Source: Rhodococcus sp. ARC_M5 (GTDB taxonomy: Bacteria; Actinomycetota; Actinomycetes; Mycobacteriales; Mycobacteriaceae). From it: 64,000 nt of DNA. Every line of letters begins with the position of its first letter. Position 1 is the stretch's first letter. The stretch is from assembly GCF_022810405.1 (NCBI RefSeq), contig NZ_JALGQE010000019.1:1-64000 (forward strand). The letters are read 5' to 3'. This document shows, in pieces, positions 57,841 through 64,000 of the stretch. The notes below the pieces were generated by a model. That model was not told the origin of the DNA. It worked only from the letters and a program-made list of their open reading frames with translations, and did not search any database. Made by a program: the position numbers and the translations under genes.

Positions 57841-58992
57841 TCAGGACATCGCGCTGTGCCGGCGCAGCTTTCGCCAAGCTCTGGCAACGTCGACCAAGTC
57901 ATCGCTCGTAGCGGTGAGGTCGTAGGCCACGGAGCGTTGCGCCAGCACCGTGAGGAGCTCATAGCGTTCCGGAGGCGTCTGACCGGCGTTTTTCGCGGCA
58001 TAGGCCTGAGCCAGTTCTGCTGCGATGCTCTCCGCATTTAGCTGAAGCGGGTCCGATTCAGTGGACAACGTGGATGCGTTCCACTTGCTGAGCCTGCGTG
58101 CTGCATCGTGAATTTCGATGATCTTTCTGTGCAGCTTCATCGCAGGATCGGACTGTCGACTGTCGGCTGTCCTGACCTCGGGGAACTGATCGGTCATGTC
58201 TTGCCACAGAAGCTCGATTTCCTTCAAGTTCTTGCTGATTCGGTCCTGGCCTAGCTTTGCGCGCAGTACGGCGGCAACCGGAACCGCACCCATGATCAGT
58301 GATCCAGCGACCGCCAGGAAGAAGGTCAGGGCCTTCACATGCATCTCTGGGTCCGCCGACCCAGAGCCCGTCAAGACCTCCTGGAGCGTAAGAATGGGTG
58401 TGCTCACCGCGACGAGCGCGAGGCCGACCGCAATTGCGATCGCCAAGCCATAGAGGGCTTTCTCACGGACAGCGGTGTCGGGATGTCGAGCTTCGCGTAC
58501 GAAAATGCTCATGACAGCAACTGCGACGTACAGCAGTGGGGCGTAGAAGGCGGTCCACAAGACGACTGCCGGCCAACCCAAGTATTGGTCGATCAACTCA
58601 CCGGCCTTCCGTGAGGGTGTCCCGGAAATGAGGATGACCGCACTGAGAGCAAGCCCGATCGCGTCGTAGATCCGCTGTCGTTTCCACACAGTGGAGGGAT
58701 CTGCTCCAACCCATAACCTCGACATGCCGTAAATGGTCATGACGATCATGACGATGCAACAGAACGTGAGCTGCTGGAACAGAGCGACGTCGCCTAACGG
58801 CTTCGGTAGCTGCCTGATTGCATCTTGCACCGCGCGTTCACGTAGAACCAGGCCGAACCATCCGATGATCAACGAGCGTGTGGTCAACCGGTCGATGATC
58901 GACGAGTTGAGCCACGCCACGCGAACCACCAACGTCAGCGCCATCAATATGAGGATTGGCCACGAGATCCACGCTGGGACGGGGGAGGTCAT
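57841..58992 (-). CDS. MAB_1171c-family (DUF6545) membrane protein
   Basis: A 383-residue protein with seven membrane helices in residues 1-250. A soluble C-terminal domain follows, with LLWQDMTDQFPEVRTADS and IIEIHDAARRLSKW, the pattern of DUF6545/MAB_1171c-type proteins of mycobacteria and relatives. Its ATG overlaps the stop of the ImmA/IrrE gene (58989-58992). These proteins are nearly always encoded beside an ImmA/IrrE protease and an EspR-like regulator, as here. Called transporters in databases, but the function is unknown. Confidence 0.78.
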   Translation of the reverse strand: MTSPVPAWISWPILILMALTLVVRVAWLNSSIIDRLTTRSLIIGWFGLVLRERAVQDAIRQLPKPLGDVALFQQLTFCCIVMIVMTIYGMSRLWVGADPSTVWKRQRIYDAIGLALSAVILISGTPSRKAGELIDQYLGWPAVVLWTAFYAPLLYVAVAVMSIFVREARHPDTAVREKALYGLAIAIAVGLALVAVSTPILTLQEVLTGSGSADPEMHVKALTFFLAVAGSLIMGAVPVAAVLRAKLGQDRISKNLKEIELLWQDMTDQFPEVRTADSRQSDPAMKLHRKIIEIHDAARRLSKWNASTLSTESDPLQLNAESIAAELAQAYAAKNAGQTPPERYELLTVLAQRSVAYDLTATSDDLVDVARAWRKLRRHSAMS

Positions 58993-59504
58993 TTCGACCT
59001 GAAAAATGTAGAGCGGAGGGGTGACTGGCGTCGATTTCGATTGACCATCGCCTCGACCATGATGTGGTCGGCGAAGGATTCGGCGGCGACTTCCTGGTCG
59101 TCTTCGAAGCTGTCACGACCCAACACATTTTCGATGGTGCGCTCCGAGACGTGGGGTAACAGCACCCTGAGCATGGCCCTACTATGTCGGGACTCGGGCA
59201 GGCCGGTGTGCGAAAGCACCATATGACCTACCTCGTGACCAATGACCTGGTCTGCTTGATACTCAGCGACGTCGGACCCATACACGATGAAGTCGTCTTG
59301 CTTGCGTGCCACCCACAACCCGCAGAGGGTGCCCGTCAGGCCCACACGGCTCAGCAGTGCCGACTCGACGGGCCATAGGACGATCGGTCGGTCACGTTCC
59401 TCTGCGATCAGGTCGATGAACTTGTGACGCGACCACGGCTCATCCGACGGCATGTTCGCTGCGATGCGTCGCACAGCCGACCGAATCTGATTCTCTTGGC
59501 TCAC
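58989..59504 (-). CDS. ImmA/IrrE-family metallopeptidase
   Basis: A 171-residue protein with the zinc protease motif QVIGHEVGHMVLSH (HEVGH) and a later conserved EEDQEVAAESFADHIM-like Glu helix, here DDQEVAAESFADHIMV. Such proteases cut a partner repressor to induce genes. The GTG at 59504 follows AGAGGGAG. The repressor it acts on could be one of the adjacent helix-turn-helix proteins at 59553-60660. It is coupled to the MAB_1171c-type gene. Confidence 0.87.
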   Translation of the reverse strand: MSQENQIRSAVRRIAANMPSDEPWSRHKFIDLIAEERDRPIVLWPVESALLSRVGLTGTLCGLWVARKQDDFIVYGSDVAEYQADQVIGHEVGHMVLSHTGLPESRHSRAMLRVLLPHVSERTIENVLGRDSFEDDQEVAAESFADHIMVEAMVNRNRRQSPLRSTFFRSK

Positions 59505-59552
59505 GGGTCCCGACTCCCTCTGACCTTTTTTTAACCGAAACGATGAACGGCG

Positions 59553-59996
59553 CTACACGTTACTCCTGGTACCGCCTGCATCGGATGTCTTGCCTTCTGG
59601 CTGGTCAGGAAGCTGTTCGAGGATGTTCATGAGATCGTCGGCGCTCATCGCACCTCCGTCCCGCATCGCAAGTAACTGAACGCCGGAATCGCGTAGCTGG
59701 GTCAGCACCGACAATTCCCGGTCGTAGCTCTCCGCGGTGCTGTCCCACTTGTTCGCGAGAAAGGAGGCCGGGGCCTCGAAGTACTCAGCGAGAGCGTGGA
59801 CCATGTCGCTGTCGGCAAATCTCAGACCGGCCTCAGCACGTAACTCTGCTATTTCCGTCTCGAGAACAGGCCGTCCCAAGAGGCTGGAGATCGCCTCGGC
59901 TACGACGGCATTGCTGATTTCCGGGTTGTCAGCGGTGTGGTTCGTCTCGAAGAGTTTGTTGATTCTGACGTGTAAGGAGGGCGTTGCCTTAGCCAT
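59553..59996 (-). CDS. EspR-like helix-turn-helix regulator
   Basis: A 147-residue protein arranged as in EspR of mycobacteria: LHVRINKLFETNHTADNPEISNAVVAEAIS at the start, HTH core to about residue 85 (DSDMVHALAEYFEAPASFLA), then the C-terminal dimerization helices (LSVLTQLRDSGVQLLAMR). EspR controls secretion and cell-envelope genes in mycobacteria. Here it is upstream of the protease and the membrane protein on the same strand. Confidence 0.75.
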   Translation of the reverse strand: MAKATPSLHVRINKLFETNHTADNPEISNAVVAEAISSLLGRPVLETEIAELRAEAGLRFADSDMVHALAEYFEAPASFLANKWDSTAESYDRELSVLTQLRDSGVQLLAMRDGGAMSADDLMNILEQLPDQPEGKTSDAGGTRSNV

Positions 59997-60012
59997 GTTT
60001 ATTCCGTTCTTC

Positions 60013-60660
60013 TTAGCGGCGTCGACTGTCTTTCAGACGGCGCGCGAACCGCTGGGCTGTTGCTTGATCGATTTCGATGGGACTGCCGTAAAGCCAACGG
60101 CGGTAAAGCTTTTCTTCGCGTTCTGGATCGTCGCAATCGACAGGAAGCTCCAGGAGCGCCGCAATTGCGGAATCGATTGCCTTGTGGTGCTGCCCATGAT
60201 TTCGTTCCAGCGTCTCGGTGACGAAGGACCCGGCGATGGCCGAAACTGCAACATCCAGTTTCTGGAGTGCTGCCCGCAGATCATCGACTCCTGAGGTGCG
60301 GTCTTCCAGGCCATCGATCTCTCTGTGCATGCCCCTCTGGGCCGCGAGCAGTTTGGTCAGAGGGTCCAGCCCGACCGTGATGTTCCCCGTGCCGGCGTTG
60401 TACGGCGCTCGACCCAACACAACCGGCTGCGCGCTTTCCCAATAGACATTCGCGGCGCTTCCGGGCTTCCAACTCAGGCCGGTATCGAACTTTCGCAAGG
60501 TGCTCGGTCTCGGGTTGTTGAGCTCGCCGCGTTCGGCCATCAGGACGACGGGCTTTGTGGGCCCACCTGCTTCGCGCAATCCCGTGATGGTGAGGTTCCG
60601 TTGCTTTCTGCGAGAGCTGACGCAGGTGGCAAACCATAGTGGGTGTCCCGTTTGCGTCAC
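60013..60660 (-). CDS. Helix-turn-helix regulator (mycobacterial XRE-like type)
   Basis: A 215-residue protein. Residues 15-75 (SRRKQRNLTITGLREAGGPTKPVVLMAERGELNNPRPSTLRKFDTGLSWKPGSA) are an XRE-like DNA-binding domain of the type with the TLRKxDxxLxWxPGSA signature. A helical C-domain follows. GTG start at 60660. Three GGTCAAT repeats directly upstream (60680-60716) are its likely operators. It is the first gene of the four-gene minus-strand cluster ending at 57841. Confidence 0.75.
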   Translation of the reverse strand: MTQTGHPLWFATCVSSRRKQRNLTITGLREAGGPTKPVVLMAERGELNNPRPSTLRKFDTGLSWKPGSAANVYWESAQPVVLGRAPYNAGTGNITVGLDPLTKLLAAQRGMHREIDGLEDRTSGVDDLRAALQKLDVAVSAIAGSFVTETLERNHGQHHKAIDSAIAALLELPVDCDDPEREEKLYRRWLYGSPIEIDQATAQRFARRLKDSRRR

Positions 60661-60679
60661 AGATCCATCCTAGAGCCGA

Positions 60680-60716
60680 GGTCAATATATGGTCAATAAA
60701 CTGAGTGGGGTCAATT
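60680..60716 (-). promoter_or_regulatory. Direct-repeat operator GGTCAAT x3
   Basis: GGTCAATA occurs at 60680-60687 and 60691-60698, and GGTCAATT at 60709-60716. Spacing is 11 and 18 bp, so all three lie near one face of the helix, within 20-56 bp of the start codon at 60660. Likely binding sites of the downstream HTH protein. The rest of the gap to 60993 has no gene I can support. Confidence 0.5.
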
Positions 60717-60993
60717 AACGTGTCGATTCATAACGCCCAGGTCAGGGACATGTGATGCACTCAAAATTGACTTCTACTTGCCCATCGCTCAGGGGGACCA
60801 TAGTGTTCCGCTCGTGACGACGAAACACGGCGCAATCAGATCGCGCGTTGAGTTTTGTGAATCTAGAAGACTGGGTCCACGGGACGTCAAACGGAGAGTC
60901 GTCGGCCCACTTACGACCGCCCGAGACGGTTCGGCTCAGCTGCCACTGGACCGGACTAATTGCGACGAGAACCCCGTGCTGCCGCCAACGTCC

Positions 60994-61437
60994 TCAAGGG
61001 AGTACGTCCGACGGTCGGTTTCGCACGCGCTCGAAGGAGGCAACTACACGCGACACCTCGAAACCAAGGGCGCTAGCAATCTTCCGGGCCATTGCGTCCG
61101 ACAGCTTCACATGACCGCGTTCGAGTGCGCCGATGTGCTGAGGGCTTACCTCAACTTTGCCAGCAAGATCACCCTGCGTAAGACCGCGAGCTACCCGCAA
61201 GTCTCCAAGGTGCTCATCACTGGGATCCACGATCACCACATCGGTCACACGCACTTGCAGCACAGCGAGGCAGCGGGCAAGTGCGGCGATGCCCGGATCC
61301 GCCTTTCCCTGCTCCCACTGCGAGTAGGTCGACGCTCCGATACCGCCCCGTCGAGCAACCTCCGCACCACTGAGCCCAGCCTTGGCTCGGGCGTCTCGCA
61401 GGCGGCTCGGATCGAAACCGCGGAGGCGGCGCTTCAT
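60994..61437 (-). CDS. Tandem XRE helix-turn-helix regulator
   Basis: A 147-residue protein with two XRE domains in series: LRDARAKAGLSGAEVARRGGIGASTYSQWEQGKADP (about 12-47) and LRVARGLTQGDLAGKVEVSPQHIGALERGHVKLS (about 80-113). Double-HTH proteins of this size occur as phage-like or toxin-antitoxin repressors. ATG 61437 (MKRRLRGF) is preferred over 61461. It is separated from the 57.8-60.7 kb cluster by a 333-bp gap. Confidence 0.8.
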   Translation of the reverse strand: MKRRLRGFDPSRLRDARAKAGLSGAEVARRGGIGASTYSQWEQGKADPGIAALARCLAVLQVRVTDVVIVDPSDEHLGDLRVARGLTQGDLAGKVEVSPQHIGALERGHVKLSDAMARKIASALGFEVSRVVASFERVRNRPSDVLP

Positions 61438-61649
61438 CGCTGGTACTCCACGGTGAGTCACAATGTCACCCGCCTATTCCTGGTAGCACATAATGTAGTC
61501 GTAAAACAGATTGGTTATCGCGGGTTGTTTAAACCGGACTGTCGAAGTAAGGTTTAGCACAGGACCCGAACAAAGAAGAACCCCCGTGGTGCGCGTAGCT
61601 GATTGGCGTCCGCAAAGCGCATCCACGAGGGCCGACCCAGCAGATAGGG

Positions 61650-62012
61650 GTGCGACTACGTCGCGTCTACATGGGCATTCTCAGCCTAACGGACGTCGAT
61701 GCACGTAGCGCCCCGGAACGGAACGCAACTGTGCTGTCCAGTCATTCACAGACCCTGCAAGCACCAGCGGCCGCGTCCTCGCACTCGAATCAGTGCCGCG
61801 CCGTGAACGACCGAGTCCACGGTCTTGCTGTGTGCTCACTGGCCTCGGCTCCGCATTCCACACACCAGCTTCGGTGTGAAGAGACCGGCGAAATAGTCGG
61901 GGAATGGACCGACGCGGACACGACGTTCCGCCTGCCCACCAACGAATTCCAGCGCTATGTCGAGTTCAGCGATACACCCGACCACGAGATTCACTACGAC
62001 GACGTGGCCTGA
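61650..62012 (+). CDS. Possible hypothetical protein, low support
   Basis: An open frame of up to 120 residues. Its last third (RCEETGEIVGEWTDADTTFRLPTNEFQRYVEFSD...) has normal protein composition; the first part does not. The start is therefore uncertain and may be internal. The surrounding interval 61462-62207 contains nothing else that I can support. Confidence 0.35.
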   Translation: MRLRRVYMGILSLTDVDARSAPERNATVLSSHSQTLQAPAAASSHSNQCRAVNDRVHGLAVCSLASAPHSTHQLRCEETGEIVGEWTDADTTFRLPTNEFQRYVEFSDTPDHEIHYDDVA

Positions 62013-62207
62013 CCCCCAATCTCGACCGGGGTCAGCTGTTGACGCCCGGTCGTGAGCTGCAGGAGCTCCCCGACGCCCTGTAGCTCGACCGATGGACCGG
62101 CGCGAGGGTCGCGCAGTGAGCGCATTTCATCATGTTCAGCACTGCGCGACCCCGCCGGGACATCCACCGGATTCCCACACCTCCACTGACAGAAAGGAAT
62201 ACGCCCG

Positions 62208-62258
62208 ATGCCTTGGATTTTCTCGCAGCTCTGGTTCTGGCTCAGTCCGCTGGGCTGA
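62208..62258 (+). CDS. 16-residue hydrophobic peptide upstream of the cutinase gene
   Basis: ATG 62208 to TGA 62258 encodes MPWIFSQLWFWLSPLG, a Trp/Phe/Leu-rich peptide. AGAAAGGAA lies at the right distance upstream, better than many ribosome sites in this window. It may be a leader peptide or a membrane-active micropeptide. It stands 141 bp before the cutinase start. Confidence 0.4.
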   Translation: MPWIFSQLWFWLSPLG

Positions 62259-62398
62259 CCGCTTCTCCAAACATGCCGGTGGGTGCCTGCGTTGTCGATC
62301 GACCTGGCACCCACCAGGAAGCACACAGAAGTTCCACGATCCGGCGTCGTCGACGTCACAGCCCGCAGTTTCTCTCGGTTTTGACAGGAGTCGAAATA

Positions 62399-64000
62399 TT
62401 GTCCGACAGAACTCGTTTCAGATCCATCGCCGCGATGATGGCCGTCGCAGCATGCACGCTGTCGGTCACCGCGGCACACCTGTTGGTGACGCCGCCGACT
62501 GCCTCGGCCAGCCCAGAGCAGCCGTGGCTCGACGAACTTGTCACCGACTGCCCCGCCCTCTACACACTCGCCGTCCAGGGGACCGGACAGTCCTCGCCGG
62601 ATGCGCCGATCAAGGCCGACACCGGAATGCTCGGGACGGTCCTCGGCCCGGCACTCGAGGCCGCGCGGGTCATCGGTTCCTCGCTCGACCGGGCGTATGT
62701 GCCGTACCCGGCTGCATTCGGCGGAGCGGTTCCCGGCGGCAAGCAGCCCTACACCGTCTCGGTAGAGGAAGCTGCAGCCAACCTCGAAGCTGCAGCCGAG
62801 AAGGTCGTCTCCAGTTGCCCAGCAACCCGATTGGCCGTCGTCGGCTACAGCCAGGGTGCGCACGCCGCCTCGAACTTCCTCGAGGCAGTCGGCGCGGGCA
62901 CCAGCGCAATCCCCGCGGACAAGGTTGCGGTCGGCGCGCTGTTCGGTTCGCCGACCAGGGCCGCCGGTTCGCCGGTCTTCCCTGGCAGCAGTAGCGACGA
63001 CCCCTCGCCCGCTCCCGGGTCGTCCGGAAACCACGTCGCCGAACTTCCCCCGGTCTCTGCGCCCGCCCCTGCCGGGTCGGGAATCGGACCGACCAGTGAC
63101 GTCGTGTCGAGCTACGGATCGCTCAGCGGCCGGGTGGCGTCGATGTGCCAGACCGGCGACCTCGCGTGCGATGCACCCGCGAACGCCCCGATCGCACGAG
63201 CGGTCACCAATGTCGCGGGCCAGGCAGAGGTCGGCGGTGATCCGTTCCGCGCCGTGTCGTCCATCGGCATGGCATTGGCGTCAACGTCGTTCGGCGTCGC
63301 GGTCGACGTCATCAACGAGGACGTCTCGGTACCGAAGAACTCCCTCAAGAACCTGTCGATCGCGCCGAAGAAGTCGCTCTCGCAGCGGTTCGCCGAAGCT
63401 TCGGACCCGAAGGCGACTCCGCCGACCGGGCAGGAAGCGATCTCGGCGCTGACCAAAGTCGGTCTGGTCGCGGTCAATGCGGTGGTGTCGGTGGCGAAGA
63501 AGGTCATCACCCCGCAGACCATCGCGGAAGTCTCCGCTGCCGGGTTGTCCAATCCCGCAGCAGCATTCGCGGTGATCGCCGCCAAGACAGCCAAGGCCGT
63601 GATCGAGCTCGTGCCACCCGCGACATCGAAGCGGGTCGTGCAGCAGGCGTTCAACGTCGTCAAGAACGAAGTGACGGCCAACAAGGATCTGTTCGACCTC
63701 GCGGCGTTGACGTCCTACGCCAACACCATTGCCGCACATACCGGTTACGGCACTGCAGCGGCGACTCCACAGGGCGAATCGACGACACAGTTCGTGGCGG
63801 ATTGGCTCGCGGCCGCCGCAGCCGATTTTGGTGACAGTTCCACCGATACGGCGTCGACGACATCGTCTCCGTCGAGCTCCACCACGACACGCACCGCAAC
63901 GCCCACGACCTCGACCGGCACCACCTCGGTGCTGCCCTCGACTCGCCCCTCCACCACGCCCGCGAGCGTCACCTCGCTTCCGTCCGCAAGTCCCGTCCAA
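62399..64000 (+). CDS. Secreted cutinase-family esterase with large internal insert (runs off the window)
   Basis: Partial, at least 534 residues. TTG 62399 is preceded by CAGGAG; a Sec signal peptide spans residues 1-38. The alpha/beta-hydrolase nucleophile elbow is GYSQGAH (Ser151). CQTGDLACD (near 250) is the cutinase Asp loop, and HTGYG (near 446) supplies the probable catalytic His. In ordinary cutinases Asp and His are about 12-30 residues apart; here about 190 residues intervene. The visible end is a Ser/Thr/Pro-rich linker, so a further domain may follow outside the window. Substrates of the family are cutin-like esters and mycobacterial lipids. Confidence 0.85.
   Translation, partial: MSDRTRFRSIAAMMAVAACTLSVTAAHLLVTPPTASASPEQPWLDELVTDCPALYTLAVQGTGQSSPDAPIKADTGMLGTVLGPALEAARVIGSSLDRAYVPYPAAFGGAVPGGKQPYTVSVEEAAANLEAAAEKVVSSCPATRLAVVGYSQGAHAASNFLEAVGAGTSAIPADKVAVGALFGSPTRAAGSPVFPGSSSDDPSPAPGSSGNHVAELPPVSAPAPAGSGIGPTSDVVSSYGSLSGRVASMCQTGDLACDAPANAPIARAVTNVAGQAEVGGDPFRAVSSIGMALASTSFGVAVDVINEDVSVPKNSLKNLSIAPKKSLSQRFAEASDPKATPPTGQEAISALTKVGLVAVNAVVSVAKKVITPQTIAEVSAAGLSNPAAAFAVIAAKTAKAVIELVPPATSKRVVQQAFNVVKNEVTANKDLFDLAALTSYANTIAAHTGYGTAAATPQGESTTQFVADWLAAAAADFGDSSTDTASTTSSPSSSTTTRTATPTTSTGTTSVLPSTRPSTTPASVTSLPSASPVQ

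Noticed and set aside
61994-63034. 346-residue open frame on the minus strand
   Set aside because: It is the antisense shadow of the cutinase gene; the plus-strand frame has a signal peptide, GYSQGAH and a ribosome site.

Overview
The window is high-GC actinobacterial DNA and reads as accessory plasmid sequence from a mycolic-acid actinomycete (Mycobacteriales; Rhodococcus, Gordonia or Nocardia-like). Evidence for the host group is an Lsr2 nucleoid protein, an EspR-like regulator, an MAB_1171c-type membrane protein, a cutinase and actinobacterial start-codon use (many GTG). Evidence for a plasmid is a relaxase/MobC pair with a hairpin oriT candidate (1.6-3.8 kb), a ParA plus small centromere-binding protein, an iteron-like AT-rich region and a primase-type replication protein (52.6-56.4 kb), and a DUF2637 transfer-type protein. 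No type IV secretion genes are in the window, so self-transfer cannot be judged.

Layout. 0-0.43 kb: end of an IS3-family element cutting a gene. 0.44-1.5 kb: CHAT protease-like gene. 1.58-3.8 kb: mobilization genes and oriT candidate. 4.2-6.0 kb: stand-alone Mrr-like nuclease. 6.1-8.4 kb: five-gene plus-strand operon of unknown role, closed by a strong terminator. 8.5-16.4 kb: mostly minus-strand small plasmid genes (DnaB N-domain protein, NrdH redoxin, ParB-like protein) with a plus-strand lsr2. 16.7-28.9 kb: an ardC antirestriction gene split in two by an 11,275-bp insertion. The insertion carries a thioredoxin-like protein, two VOC/MFS-type resistance functions, a TetR regulator, a copper module (DUF305 lipoprotein, CPH-type P-ATPase, CopZ-like chaperone, two CsoR-type boxes) and, at its right end, a three-gene tyrosine-recombinase unit. 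29-35 kb: more small minus-strand plasmid genes and an IS110 transposase. 35.6-43.8 kb: a defence cluster around a 1,658-residue type ISP restriction-modification enzyme. 43.8-45.1 kb: two serine recombinases and a res-like site; a second res-like site lies at 51.5 kb. 45.5-51.4 kb: envelope or secreted proteins, a GTPase with a small partner, and small genes. 51.6-56.8 kb: DUF2637 protein, partition and replication. 57-61.5 kb: methyltransferase and an EspR / ImmA-IrrE / MAB_1171c regulatory cluster. 62.4 kb to the end: secreted cutinase with a large internal insert, running off the window.

The most notable signal is a family of five long non-coding repeats (10.7, 16.4, 29.0, 31.5 and 35.1 kb), all in the same orientation. 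Four sit 50-61 bp upstream of minus-strand start codons, including that of ardC. They share a hairpin whose stem covaries between copies. With the mob genes to the left of oriT and these minus-strand genes to the right, the geometry fits a conjugative leading region in which folded single-stranded DNA acts as promoter for early genes. A second two-copy hairpin family (12.8 and 13.35 kb) lies 41-44 bp upstream of two further minus-strand genes. This is inference and needs testing.
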